The position numbers and the translations under genes are program-made. Below the pieces are notes generated by a model. It did not search any database, was not told the DNA's origin, and worked only from the letters and a program-made list of their open reading frames with translations. Below, one piece after another: positions 47,936-59,817 of a DNA stretch of 64,000 nucleotides (positions within the stretch are counted from its first letter, which is position 1; each line of letters starts with the position of its first letter). The stretch is taken from the NCBI RefSeq assembly GCF_030704535.1, contig NC_081820.1, forward strand, positions 1,555,001 through 1,619,000, in the 5' to 3' direction. The DNA comes from Vitis vinifera (lineage: Eukaryota; Streptophyta; Magnoliopsida; Vitales; Vitaceae).

Positions 47936-49649
47936 ACAATTTTAAAAATTTTAATTTTTAATAAAATTAAGAGAAATTAGTATAAATGATTAAATACAAC
48001 TTTTTATGAAAAATATATTTTATTTTATTTAAATTAAAACTTAAAAATTTTAATAAAGTAAAATGTTAGAACAACAATCAAGTTTTTATCTTATATAATT
48101 AGAAATATTAAATAATTTAACCAAAAAGAAAGTTAAAACTATGATCAATTTAGATCCATGAGCAAAAAACTAAAACTATTGTCATTGACTCTGACTTGCA
48201 TATAAAAATGTAAAATTTTTAAAAATATAAATAATATAACAATGTAATAAAATTTATAAAATAAATAAATATTTTATTTAGACAAATATGGAAAATCTTA
48301 TGTTGTTAACTTTTAAATTTGTTCATTATGTATTTATTTTTATATTAAATTTGTTCTCATTAATTATTCATTATGCATTATTATTTTGTCTTAAAAATAT
48401 TCATAAATAATTAAAATCAATAAATATTGAAAGATGAAATAGTGAAAAAAAATTAAAATTAAAAAGATTTTATAAAATCAACACATTAAAAAAAAAACAA
48501 AAAACAAAAAGGTGGAGTTATTACTAAAGGAATAAAAAAAATAAAAAAAATAAAAATCATATGACATGGTTGATTATCACATGTCAATGGTTGATTATCA
48601 AAGAGTTATGTGTAAATGGAAAAGGAAAACATTTGAGGAGGAGAGGAGCTTTAGATAGTAATTTTGGGTGCACGTTGCTAGGTTGCTAGGATTATTTCTT
48701 TCAAAATATATGTACATTAAAAGTCAAAATTTAAGCTTCAAAGGGAAAAAAAAAAAAAAAAAAATAGTGGCGCATGATTATATAATCCTCACGTAATTTC
48801 ATTGCTAGTTTGCTTCTTTTTTTTTTTTTTTAATCTTTCCTTCTCTTTTCATGTTTATATTCTATTACATTAGCGGAAGCTTTGATGATCTTTAATTAAC
48901 AACATAAAGATAAAAAAATCATCACAAATGGAATATGAGGTTTTAATGTGGTTCGACAACTATATCTTCGTTCATGAATGAGAGAGAATCATTTTAATAT
49001 ACAATAAAAAAACATTACAAATGACAAAATCAAAACATTATAAAGGATAAAATCATATACAATTATTGGATTTTCGAAACATCTTATGTTTTTCTACTCT
49101 TTGTATCCCTATTCTACAACGAGTCATCTCGTTCCATCGAGTATTTCTCGTATAATCTTTATAAGTTCATATTTTATCTCATAACTTTTTTCTTTTATGA
49201 CCTATAATATTTTCAACAATTTTTCTTATTTTATAAGGAAGTCTAACATTATAATAATATATCAACATAAAAATATTCTATACAATATTTTTCATAAAAA
49301 AAATAATTTATTCTAATTAGGAATTTTGGATATTTCCTTATGGTGATTTTCTTTTTGAGAAAATGATGGTTTTGTGAGAATTTGTGTTAGAAGTTTATCC
49401 AAAAAATAATCCTTTAAAAAAAGAAGAAGAATATTTCACATCTAAATTGTTTTTCAAAATATTTATTAAAATAATCTTTTAACTTTATTTCATTATTTTT
49501 TTTATAATAAAACCATAATCGGTAAACATCGTTTCAATGTTAGAGCTACAATTGAAATCACCAATTATGATTTTTTTATAAAAAAATAATAATAATACGT
49601 AGATGTTGATACAGAAAGAACGTAAGATTGGTTTTTTTTTCTCAAAAAA
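47936..49649. other. AT-rich intergenic DNA
   Basis: No gene. 48880-48960 (gatctttaattaacaacataaag, gaggttttaatgtggttcgac) resembles 42208-42310 and carries the ttaa(c/t)gtggttcg wording common in plant LTR retrotransposons, so it may be an LTR remnant. Confidence 0.4.
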
Positions 49650-50340
49650 GCTTAGTTTGCCATCAAACTCTGTGAGGACGAAACCTTTTTGTCCGTATCG
49701 AGGAAGTTAAAAGGGGAAGTATTCATGAGACGGATGAGTAGGATGTAGGATACAAACGGATGAAAAAGAGTGAAAGAAAAGGTGGGATTGAAACCGATGT
49801 TTGATGTTTGGACTTTCCAACTTTTTGAAAGTTTTATGATTGAAAATTGAAATCGGAACACCAAAGTGTCGTTGTTTCCTATTTTTATAGCAAAGATGGG
49901 CGCCCGTCTGTCCTCTTGCATGTTCGTTCCAATAAAACCGCTCTATTCGTCGGTGTCAGATTGGTATATAGTTTCTAAGAGAAAAATCCAAAATCCTAAG
50001 AACAAGTCTATGTGATTGAAGTATGTCCTTTGGTGTCAGTTTATCTCGTTGATCTGACCTGAGACCAAAGAGTACTTTATTTCAAAAGTTCTGTAGCTGT
50101 ATGTTCACGTCAGTTTATCTCCTCGATCTGACTTGAGAACACAATTCCTATTAAAAATTCCCTCTCGTGGTGGTCCACCAAAGACATTATTTTAAAAGTT
50201 CTGTAGCTGTATGTTGACGTCAGTTTATCTCCTCTATCTGACCCAAGTCCATGCTCTTAAAACATACAAAGTTGCCTCTACAACCCGTGGCGGACCCATT
50301 GTCTCCAATGATTGAATTTCGAACTCAAACTGACATAAAG
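49650..50340 (-). repeat. Inverted copy of the MYB upstream flank
   Basis: Reverse complement of sequence like 37740-38400 (tggtccaccaaagac, tcagtttatctcctc, acccattgtctccaatg). It is the only MYB flank in the window in this orientation and faces a direct copy from 50342 on. Confidence 0.7.
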
Positions 50341-50341
50341 G

Positions 50342-50590
50342 CAAATTTATACAAGAGAGTTGCCTTCGATCAGTTGATGATCCGTTTGAGGAGATAAACG
50401 GAAGGCATCTCATTGAAGACACATGCCTTTATGTCAGTTTGAGTTTGAAATTTTATCACTGGAGACAATGGGCCCGCTGCGAGTTGTAGAGGCAATTAAG
50501 AGCATGGACTTGGGTCTGATTGAGGAGATAAATCGACGTCAACTGACATGCAGCTACAAAACTTTAGAAATAAAGTCTTTGGAGGACCAA
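50342..50590. repeat. Orphan MYB promoter module (TATA 50346-50351) and flank
   Basis: Direct copy of the module: gcaaatttatacaagagag, gatccgtttgaggagataaacgg, cctttatgtcagtttgag, cactggagacaatgg. No MYB coding sequence follows on the minus side, because the inverted copy takes its place. Confidence 0.65.
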
Positions 50591-51555
50591 AAAAAGAGCG
50601 AAGAAAAATAAAAAATAGATTTTAAGTTAATAAATTATTATATAAAAATAAAATAATTTTAAAATATATAAATTTCTAACTAATTTTAATTATATTTGAT
50701 TTTTTTTATATTTTTCATAATGAAACTAAATAGAAGAAAATCATTTTTCTTAATATTTTTTTTTCTTCTTAGTACTTTCTAGAAACCAAACATAACCTTC
50801 ATTTTTTGTGTAGGAGGAAAAAGATGAAAAAAAAAAATTAAATGTAAGAAAAATACTTTAAGTTTAAATTTATATAAATTTTTAACTAATTTTAATTATA
50901 TTTGATTTTTTTTTATTTTTCATAATAAAACTAAACATAATAAAATAATTTTTCTTAATATTTTTTTTTCCTTCTTAATACTTTCTGAAAACCAAACATA
51001 GCCTTCATTTTTTATATAGGAGGAAAAAGATGAAAGATAAATTTTAAATGTAAGAAAAATACTTTGAGTTTAAATTTATTTCTTTTCATGGTTATACTTT
51101 TCTTTCCTTCCAATTTTCTCTCTATTTTTATTTTTTTTTAATTTTCCCTTAAACTTTACAAGATTTAAAAGAAGTCTTATATTCTATTTATATCACAAGT
51201 GCTAAAGGAAAGAAACAAATAGTAATAAGAAATCCAAAATATTTTGTTTAGTTTATCATGAAATATATGATAAAAAGTCAAATACAATAAAAATTATTTT
51301 AAAATTTATGTATTTTCCAATTCTTTATTCTTTATACATAGAAAAAAAATTTGAAAAAATTATTAGTTTTTGGTGTGAACCAACCAATGAATTATATCTT
51401 CATCAAGGTGGGAAACTTCAATCTTTGTTTGAGATTGAAACCCAACTACATTGTTCAAATGTTATGAGGTTTTCTTCCATCTTTCCAGGGAAATTGATGA
51501 TGTGGCACCACAGTAGAGGAGAGGTCAACAAAAGAAGAAGACCATAAACTCACTC
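50591..51555. repeat. AT-rich block duplicated at 63.1-64.0 kb, with an internal repeat
   Basis: Colinear with 63140-64000 (taataaattattatataaa, tttctaactaattttaatta, gaaaccaaacat, tgaattatatcttcatcaa). Within it a ~190-bp unit (gtaggaggaaaaagatg...) occurs twice, at 50690-50870 and 50880-51065. Confidence 0.65.
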
Positions 51556-52306
51556 TTTATAGTTTAGAGTGGCCTTGAGTTGATCAGTTTGAGGAGATAA
51601 ACTGATCAAGCAGCGTCTCACTGAGGAGATATGCCTTTATTTCAGTTTGAGTTTGAACTTTTCTCACTGGAGACAATGGGATCCGCCAAGAGTTCTTTGT
51701 TCTAAAAGCATGGATTTAGGTCAGATTGAGGAGATAAGCTGACGCCAACCGACATGGCTTTGAACATGCAGCTATAGACGTTTGAAATAAAATCTTTGGT
51801 GGACCACCAGAAGAGGGAGTTTTTAATAAAGGATTTGTTCTCATGTCAGATTGAGGAAATAAACTGACACCAACGGACATAGTTTAATCACTTAGAATTG
51901 CTCTTAAGATTAGGAAGAAGATAAAATTGAGGTCAAATGTCAATCAAAACAATCTCCCTGTGGAATTATATTATTGTCGTCTAAGGCAGCTGAAATAGTC
52001 TGCCCTAGAATTTATTACAAAGCATTGGGGGAAGATAGGATTATAGATGTGTCAACCAGTTGATTTTAACTTAATTTGTGATCAAACTTAGAGAGATTTT
52101 TTCAATGGGAGTAAATTGTTAGAGTAAGAAGATTGGAGTATGGAGTTGATGCAGTAGAGGATGAGAGGATTTATTATTATCATATGAGAACAGTGCTCAA
52201 TACTCAGAAATCAACCGACGAAACCCTCAGCATAATACAAGACACAACTTTATTATAAGGTGCATGGATTCATCACCATGGAGAAGATGATGTTTAATTT
52301 AGCTGA

Positions 52307-52342
<36 letters not shown>

Positions 52343-52424
52343 GACACTCAAAGACACGTAATATATATACTTTGGACTAGACTCATTATCCATAATTTGG
52401 CGATTTCTTCAACTGGTACGTTCA
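51556..52424. repeat. MYB flank duplicated from / to 33.0-33.8 kb
   Basis: Colinear with 32960-33774: dyad, ggatccgccaagagttctttg, caatctccctgtggaatta, tagaggatgagaggatttatt. A (TA)n tract lies at 52321-52342. No gene. Confidence 0.65.
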
Positions 52425-52984
52425 CTAAATCAAAGAAGCATATTCGGCCACCACAGACGTAACGTCATCTTCATCTTCCCGGGCAGAGTGATCACTAGTC
52501 TCATCATCCGTGAGAAGGTATCGCCCAACGTCACTTATATTCGTAAGCATCTTCTCCAAATGGTTGTTCCAACGGTTCTTGATAGCATTAGCGGTTCGCC
52601 CTTGAAGATATTCTTTTGCCATAAATGCCCACCTGCAACACAACACAGGAACTCCTACCTCAAAACTCAAACTGATCACCACACTATCATATCATATCAT
52701 ATGATAATCGAAAAATATGAGGATGATTCTCATTACTCATTCCTATGCTCCGTTCGCTGGATGCGGATGATGATGTCATCTTCCTCTTCGGAGAAGTTCT
52801 CTTTGTTGACACCAGACTTCAGATGGTTTTTCCACCTCTCCCAACAACTCTTATCACTCCTGTCCAGCCCTGCCAGATCTGCGGTACCTGGCCAAGGTCG
52901 ATAGGGGTAGTTGCGCTTAAATTCTATGAGCCTATCGTCTTCTTCTGGGGTCCATAGCCGTCTCTGCTCCTGTGGTCTTGCCAT
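52425..52984 (-). CDS. R2R3-MYB-like transcription factor, open frame (151 aa)
   Basis: Exon 1 52984-52737 and exon 2 52632-52425, 104-bp intron. The donor has shifted: the usual AATAG|GTAATG is here AATGA|GTAATG, and with the G of the acceptor side the split codon becomes Glu. R2: RRLWTPEEDDRLIEF, then W-P, and DKSCWERWKNHL; R3: NKENFSEEEDDIIIR, W after the intron, and ANAIKNRWNNHLEK. The R2 middle Trp is followed by PGTADLAGL. R3 has LQGRTA for LPGRTD. The tail of about 55 residues has YLLTDDETSDHS and a short acidic stretch and stops at ASLI, earlier than in the 33775-34405 paralogue. The ATG at 52984 (second of two) matches the paralogue. Frame open throughout; whether it is expressed is unknown. 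Confidence 0.7.
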
Positions 52985-53187
52985 CATGGATTTCCCTGCA
53001 AAGATGGAAGAAATTAACCCAATAAAGCTTCCATGAAATATACTACAAGAAAACAAATAAATAAATAAATATTACAATGACTGCTTAAAAGCAAGCTATG
53101 AAGAGAAGATTGAGACCTTGAAGAAACAATGTGATTGTTATCCAATGCTTGACTGAGCTTCATAGTGGTATGGGAAGGGAAGGGAAA

Positions 53188-53193
53188 TTTATA
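53188..53193 (-). promoter_or_regulatory. TATA box for MYB gene at 52425-52984
   Basis: Plus-strand tttata in gggaaatttatagaaaaaa, about 205 bases upstream of the ATG; the dyad cagtttgagaagataaactg is at 53221-53240. Confidence 0.6.
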
Positions 53194-53240
53194 GAAAAAA
53201 TTAAGTTGCCTTTGGGTGATCAGTTTGAGAAGATAAACTG

Positions 53241-53760
53241 AAGCCATCTCATTGAGGAGACATGCATGCCTTTAGGTCAGTTTGAGTTTTAAAATTTCTC
53301 ATTGGAGACAACGGATTTAGGTCTGATTGAAGAGATAAACTGATGACAACGGACAGGGTTTTGAACATGAAATCTTTGGTGGACCACCACAAGACGGAAA
53401 AGTTTTAATAAGAGATTTGTTCTCAGGTCAGATTGAGGAGAGAAACTGACCCCAACGGACTTAGTTTAATCACTTGGTATTGTTTATAATACAACCAAGT
53501 CATATTGAGGACAACATAAGTTTTTAATAAATTTATATATCATGCCAATAAGTTGACTTGCAGTCATAAAAAGTTAAAGTTGAAAAGTAGACCATGAAAT
53601 CATCCAAACATTGATTTCAATCCCCACCCTTTCTTTCACTCTCCCTCTTTCTTCTTTCTTATCATCCGACATCCTACTCATCTGCCTCATGATTACTTCC
53701 TTTTTCTTCGATGGAGAGAAAAAAGGTTTTGGTCTTAACACGAATTCACAAAATCATCTC
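53241..53760. repeat. MYB upstream flank repeat
   Basis: gattgaagagataaactga, gtggaccaccacaaga and tcagattgaggagagaaactgaccccaacgga motifs, then caatccccaccctttctttcactctccctc as at 35339-35376. Confidence 0.6.
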
Positions 53761-54170
53761 CATACCTTTTATATTGATAAATATTATAAATTTTTATAAT
53801 TTCTTTTACTAAATAGATAATTTTTTATTATTTTATACATGTTAAAAATTAGAAAATGAAAAAATGAAAAAATTAAATTATTTTTAATTAAATTATACAT
53901 GTTAAAAAAATAATTTTTTTTTCATTGGTTGGTTCCCACCAAAAACTAAAAGAAGTGGAATGCAGCTGTGTGACCATACATTCGGTGGAACTTAGATGCT
54001 TTCTCTACCTCGATCTTTAATATCAACTTCAAATATCATAAAATTTTGTGCTATAACTTTAATGTTTTACCAACATTGTTTTTAGGATATCTAACTATTT
54101 AATTATAAAAAATTATCTAAATTATTCTTTCTTTTTATAATTATTTTTCCCTTTTTTCTTTTATTTTGTA

Positions 54171-54209
<39 letters not shown>

Positions 54210-55290
54210 CTTTATTATTTATAATGTTAATATTAAAATATTAATATAAATATCATTTTTATTTTTCATAATAACTAATTATTAAATTATTTATCTCTAA
54301 TTTAAATTATAACATAAAACATGATTTAATACCATATTTTAAATTATAAATAATAACAATCAAACTTTAATTAATCACTATTAAATAAAACTAAAATAAT
54401 TTTATTAGTTAAATAAATAATTCTCGATTTTTAAAACCAAACCTATTAAATGATATTAGAATAGGACTATGATATTTCTTGATTTGGGAGGACCATAATT
54501 GTTAAATTAATTTTATTTTTTTATAATTATATATGCAGACACAGACTAACCATACTATATTTATATTGCAATTACATTGAAGGTAATACATATTAATATA
54601 AATATTATTCATATTTCTTTAATAATTAGTGGTGAGATGGATTGTGATGATTGATGAGAGGGGGCTCTAGAACCGCCAGAGGAGAGAAGAGATTGTGACC
54701 TCATGGATTTGTCTCTTTATGGAGAGATGATGAAATGGTGGAAGGCAATTGTTTCATGGGAAAATTATAATCTTCCAAGTGGTATAATCCTTTAAAAGGA
54801 CATGAAAAGTTAGCATTTCCTTTTATAATTTTTTTCCATTTTTTTTTTCTATTTATATATTATTTACAATGTTATTATTAAAATATTAATCTAAATATTG
54901 TTTTTATTTTTAAAAATAAATAATTATTTAATTATTTAATTATTTAAATTATAATAGAAAATACGATATATATTACAATTACATTACATGTAGTATATAT
55001 TAATATAAATTTTATTCATATTTCTTTACTAATAAGTGATTATCTATAATAATACATCACATAATAATACTAATATCAAATGTTAATAAATAATAATATT
55101 AAAAATATTAATATGTATAATAAATATCTCATGATTGTGTTAAAAAAAATACTAAAATGTTCAAATAATAATTAATAGAAAGAGTAATCTTAATAATAAA
55201 TAAATAAATAAATAAAAAGAATAAAATAAAATGGTAAATAAAAATTAAGAAAAGAAGAAAATGATAAAATAAAGAAAAAGGACAAATGAA
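53761..55290. other. AT-rich intergenic DNA with (TTA)n
   Basis: (TTA)n at about 54172-54207. No gene. Confidence 0.45.
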
Positions 55291-55584
55291 TGATATTTTT
55301 GTCTTTTTATCCATCGTTTTTTTTTTTCTTTTTTTCTTTTTTTCTTTGTTATCATTATTTTTTTATTTTCTTCCATTTTTCTTGGAAGAATTATGCTATA
55401 TTTTATAAGAATCCAAATTTCATATTTTAACCAAACACATGATATGATAAAATTATTCCACAAATATGCATTTAGTTATAACGAAATATTTGAATGCAAT
55501 GTTTTTGTGAGGGATTTTTTTTTAATTGTGAGACAAAAATAAAATTAATAAATTTAAATTTTGTCATTGGCAAATGTTGTTCTA
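55291..55584. repeat. Dispersed repeat shared with 1855-2190 and 57815-57970
   Basis: tgtctttttatccatc, aaacacatgatatgataaaa and aaatatttgaatgcaatg are shared with both other copies. It ends where the copia fragment starts. Confidence 0.6.
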
Positions 55585-56420
55585 TTTTAGCAACAAAAGA
55601 ATAGGAAGAAAACCTACAATTCTAATTTTTGTCCAAATACCGAACAAATCTCAAGAAATGGTCAATTTTCTAGTGGTACCTTTCATAATTCTAACAATCA
55701 GAATTTAAAAACAAAGAATTTGGCTACTAGATAGACCATAAACAATAGTGGTACCTCCTTTGGAACTTTCAAGCCTCAATGTCAGATTTGTTCTAAGTTC
55801 AAGCACACTGCTTTATAATGCTGGTATCGGTTTAACTTTGATTATCAGCCAAAAGATTCTAAACATTCCACTTCTAATGTCAGATTTGTGACTCTTGCTA
55901 ATTGGCTAAAAGCCATCGTTTGCCATTTGAAAGGTCCACTTTTAGAGCAATAAAACCATTTGGTCTCATCCATGACGATATTTGGGGTAGTGCAGCTCCT
56001 ATAGTTTCTGTTAATGGTGCTCAATATTTCCTGTTGCTAGTTGATTATTTTAGTACATTCTCATGGTTGTATCTTTTGAAAACTAAAGATGAAGCTTTAT
56101 ATGTTCCAACGTTTTCAAGTCATGGTTGAAAGATAGTTTGATACTAAAGTTCAATGTGTTCGGTCCGATTGGGGAGGGGGGTGAGTTTTAGGCTTTTAAG
56201 AATTATTTAGCTACAAATGGTCTTCTTCATCAAGTCTCTTGTCCTTATACTCCTCAGTAAAATGGAAGAGTAGAAAGGAAGAATCGTCATGTTGTGAAAG
56301 TTGATCATTCTTTGTTAATACAAGCTGGTATGCCTCTCAAATATTGGTCATTTGCATTTCAAACTGCTATTTTTCTCATAAATCGACTTTCCTCTAGTGA
56401 TGTTTCAAATTGCCATTTTT
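55585..56420 (+). pseudogene. Ty1/copia gag end and integrase fragment
   Basis: A zinc-knuckle-like C-x2-C-x4-H pattern (CQICSKFKH near 55782-55806), with a stop codon before the last Cys. Then the pre-integrase/integrase core: KSHRLPF, DDIWGSAAP, NGAQYFLLLVDYFS, WLYLLKTKDEA (55902-56100), the QCVRSDWG and FKNYLATNGLLHQVSCPYTPQ stretch (56150-56260) and GRVERKNRH. Several stops and shifts. It ends at 56420 directly against a MYB promoter piece. Confidence 0.75.
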
Positions 56421-56512
56421 GCTAATACAATGTGATTGATGTCCAATGCTTGGCTAAGCTTGCTCCATAGTGGTTAATTTTGGGAAGGAATTTTATACAA
56501 GGGAGTTGTCTT
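56421..56512 (-). promoter_or_regulatory. Orphan MYB promoter module fragment
   Basis: Matches the module from aatacaatgtgattgatgtcc to ttttatacaagggagttgtc, with tttata at 56492-56497. It is cut on the left by copia sequence and on the right by an LTR, so no MYB gene is attached. Confidence 0.6.
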
Positions 56513-56967
56513 TGTTAGAATAATTATGGACTCACATATATTAATAATTGTTTATGATTAAGCTATATATATATATTCAATTATTTAGTTATAAAGTATG
56601 GGTCACGTTGTGTGTAAAACCTAAGTCACATGTGTCTTACATGATGGGCCTAAGACACATGTGGCCCAACAGCCAATGGGTATGGTCCCTAAGGCATAGA
56701 TGAAATTAATAAAAAGGACAATGAAACTGAAGTTGTGTGTCTTAAGTTTTCTTTTCTGAAAATACGAAACGTTTCCTCTCCTACCTCTCATCACAAGAGA
56801 GAATGCAGAAAGGTGGTTTCCTCCTCTATTGCCTTAGAAGAACCATACTTCTTCAAGGTCGAAAATGGATTCAAGTTTGTCCACGTTCTCTCAAATAATT
56901 GACATGTTTTCTTTATATGATTTAACATAAGATTTTATTTTCTGGGTTGATAATGGACTTGACAACA
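56513..56967 (+). repeat. Copia-type 5' LTR (455 bp)
   Basis: Starts TGTTAGAATAATTATGG inside the MYB promoter module and ends GACAACA, followed two bases on by a primer-binding site. It has CT-rich and cacatgtg wording typical of this kind of LTR. No second copy is in the window, so the rest of the element was lost. Confidence 0.75.
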
Positions 56968-56969
56968 AG

Positions 56970-56982
56970 TGGTATCAGAGCC
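56970..56982 (+). other. Primer-binding site (initiator-Met tRNA)
   Basis: tggtatcagagcc, perfect copia consensus, with the same two-base ag spacer to the LTR as in the element at 31161. Confidence 0.85.
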
Positions 56983-57811
56983 ACACATGTTGAATCATTA
57001 AGAAATGTCTGTTGATTCAAAGATACATTATTTTTCTCTCATATGGTGGATTCAGGGCAAGAAATTTCTTGATAGAATATGGGAATTTTTTCTAGGTTCA
57101 TTTTCTATATATATATAAGGTTGTAACATGATAGGATTGTTTGGCAATTGGAGAAGCCTGCAACACCCTTTTTGGCATTCATTTGGTGATCGAAGAAGAT
57201 GATTTCGATCCAAAAGATGATTCTGATCCTCGGCGTTCCCTACGACGCCGTTTTGACGTTCGTTCGGTTCGTTTATTCGTCGAGGTCAGTTGCCATCTGT
57301 TTTTGATTTCTCACTTGTTGAAATGTCGGTCGTCAATTCGATGACTTCCGTTTTCCGCCTCCACTAGTCCAACAGTTGATATGATAATGTAAAACAAACT
57401 GTAAATAAAATTTCAGAGAAGACATATTGTTGATGTTTTGATGCATGTTAGTTTTAATGCATCATACAATGTGTTGATAAAAGAGTGTGCCACATTATTG
57501 TCTAACTAATAATTGACATAAGAAACTAAGGCAGGCAAATTGTCCGTTACTAATGATCTCTGAGCTTTACTGCAAAATGATAGTGTTTCCTAAAGAGTCT
57601 AGCAACTAAAAGGAAACACAGTTCTTAATGTTCTTCATATATCCTCGACATTAAAAAAAAAAAAAAAGTTGTAACATGACAATGAACATCAAATACACTG
57701 ATGAATATCCTTATTGGTCGATACTCAAACCAACCAGAGAGCAGATTTCTGTATTCCATTCTGTGTACCACATTAAATAGATGGATTTAGCCTTTTCTTG
57801 CTACATTTGTG
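56983..57811 (+). other. 5' internal remnant of LTR element, then intergenic
   Basis: A possible gag start (atgtctgttgattcaaag) lies at 57006. 57141-57344 is a GC-richer open stretch with an acidic then Arg-rich composition (DDFDPKDDSDPRRSLRRRF) and no family I recognise. From 57360 no coding signal; A-run at 57652-57667. Confidence 0.4.
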
Positions 57812-59203
57812 TTTAATATTTTAACCGAACACATGATATGATAAAATTATTCCACAAATATGCATTTAATTATAATGAAATATTTGAATGCAATGTTTTT
57901 GGGAGGGATTTTTTTTACTTGTGAGAAAAATAAAATAAATAAATTTAAATTTTGTTGTTGGCAAATGATTTTCATTTTTATTATCTTAAAAAAATGTTGT
58001 TCAATTCTTTCAATCTTGTTCACAAAAATAATTTTAATTTTATTTATAGAAGATAAATTTAGTTTGACCTTCTTAAAAAAGAAAAAAAATTGATTTAAAG
58101 TATTATAAATTGATATTCTTAATAGGTGGGACTGACAAAGGACTACATCAAAGTTTAATGTAGAGTTTTTACGATTTTAAAATACGTCTGTATACGCATC
58201 AAACAATTCTTCTCAATACCTACTAACAATAGAAATGAACATCATGCATTGAAAACTTGTAAAGGGTCTAGCATGACATGTTTTATAAAGTCAATATTAT
58301 TTAAAATTTTTAAAAAAATTAAAATAGTAAACATTCAATGTTGAAAAGGTATAATCAATTATAACATGTTAAAAAATATATATATATTATCAAGAATTCT
58401 CCAATCTTGTTGTTCCACCGTATACTTTTCATACCCTTTTCTTACTTGTTTTTTAATTTCTACCACATACTTTTCGTACTTTTTTCTTATTTTTTTTCTT
58501 TCTAAATGGAGCTAAAGCTAAAATTAAGGTAAAGCAAAATCAGCTGCCAAAAATCTATTGGATTATGATTTTAGGTTTTTAACCCAGCTATGATCAATGT
58601 TAAAGAGAAATTTTCCCAGACCCGAAAGAAAGGTGTGACTATGATAATATGTGGTATTGCAATTGCAGTTGGAAAAATGGAACAAAGAAGTGAGGTTGTG
58701 TTATTAGCTATGATTAATTTCATTGCCTTGCTAAAAAAACAACTAAGCTCTTCCCGGTTTCTACGACCATCCACCAGGTATGCTATTTATGCCATTAATA
58801 GTACTAGTTTAGATACAAAACATACACTTCTTGTCTATCTATTACTTTTTAAATCGAAGAGAATTGAACACCAATAACAGGGAGAAGATAAAATTGAAGA
58901 CTTTTATAACATTAATGGGTCTGAACCGTCTAATCCCCCTTCAACATAATACTAACACAGGTTTATTATAAGATGGGTTCATGAACATGGAACAAACACA
59001 CACGCTTGTGTGTCTATATATCTATATGTGGAACTTATGCAAAATGACTAGTAGAAAGTTCTATATATTTTTTCAAGCAAACTAAAATCTGGTGACGTCT
59101 TCAGTTGGCATGAACTCGCTCTCCAGTGAGGCTGAAAATGGTCCAGAAATCCAAGGCTCAAAGTAATCTCCCCCGAAAGAGTGATGGATAGTCTCATCAT
59201 CAC
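57812..59203. other. 3' flank of MYB gene B, with empty site of solo LTR
   Basis: Colinear with 2040-2359 and then, without a break, with 5528-6487. The junction gtggg at 58126-58130 corresponds to the gtgag target of the solo LTR. 59060-59200 also preserves the old C-terminal coding region of the MYB gene (FEPWISGP..., ESEFMPTE). Confidence 0.7.
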
Positions 59204-59817
59204 TCAGAAGATATCCCCTGGAAATTCTGGGTAGGCTAATTCAGAAGTGGACCAAGGGTTGACGATTTCTTGTGAGGCTGAAACTGGTGTAGGAATCGAG
59301 CTTAAGCTTGTGTTTGGATCAATATTGTGGTTGAGATGAAAGAGTTGTGTGGCATGTGGGCGATCCCTGGTGCTACTTTGTGGGTCAAGAATATTCTCAT
59401 CAGTACTTCTCCAAGGCTGCTTCTTCAAATGGCTGTACCAGCGGTTCTTGACATCATTATCGGTTCGCCCTGGAAGATGAGCTGCTATACTTTCCCAGCT
59501 GCAACACAACACAAACTGATCAAACTATCATATCATATGATAATGGAAAAGTATGAGGATGATTCTCATTACCAATTCCCATAGAGCGACTGGAAGCAGA
59601 TGATGGCGTCGTCTTCCTCTTGGGAGAAGTTCCCTCTCTGGACATTAGGATCCAGATCGTTATTCCACCTCTCCCTATAACTCTTACCACTCCCGCTCAG
59701 CCCTGTCAGCGTTGCGATATCTGGCCAATGTAGATCGGGATTTCTGCTTTGACATTCAAAGACCCTCTGGTCTTCTTCTTCGGTGGTCCATCGCGGTGTC
59801 TGCTCCTCTGGTATCAT
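59204..59817 (-). CDS. R2R3-MYB-like transcription factor B, open frame (179 aa)
   Basis: Exon 1 59817-59573, exon 2 59498-59204, 74-bp intron. R2: [39 protein letters not shown] (the usual Cys of the third helix is Tyr); R3: [15 protein letters not shown] after the intron, [20 protein letters not shown] with an intact recognition helix. The base pair before the donor is TG rather than AG, so the split codon is Cys where paralogues have Ser or Arg. The tail has [14 protein letters not shown] His/Asn-rich and Ser/Pro parts. A one-base loss near 59212 ends it at PGDIF, about 40 residues before the ancestral end still visible at 59090-59200. ATG 59817 lacks the Ala-Arg codons of the usual MARPEEQ start. 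Probable 5'-untranslated intron 59908-59826. Best candidate for an active gene together with its large promoter array. Confidence 0.7.

Noticed and set aside
45985..56420. The two copia fragments at 46-47.9 and 55.6-56.4 kb as one split element
   Set aside because: Both contain the same integrase LIN(K/R) motif region, so they come from separate copies.
57141..57344. 67-codon frame with Asp/Arg-rich composition
   Set aside because: Follows an LTR and primer site and is GC-richer, but no known gag or other domain; not called as a gene.
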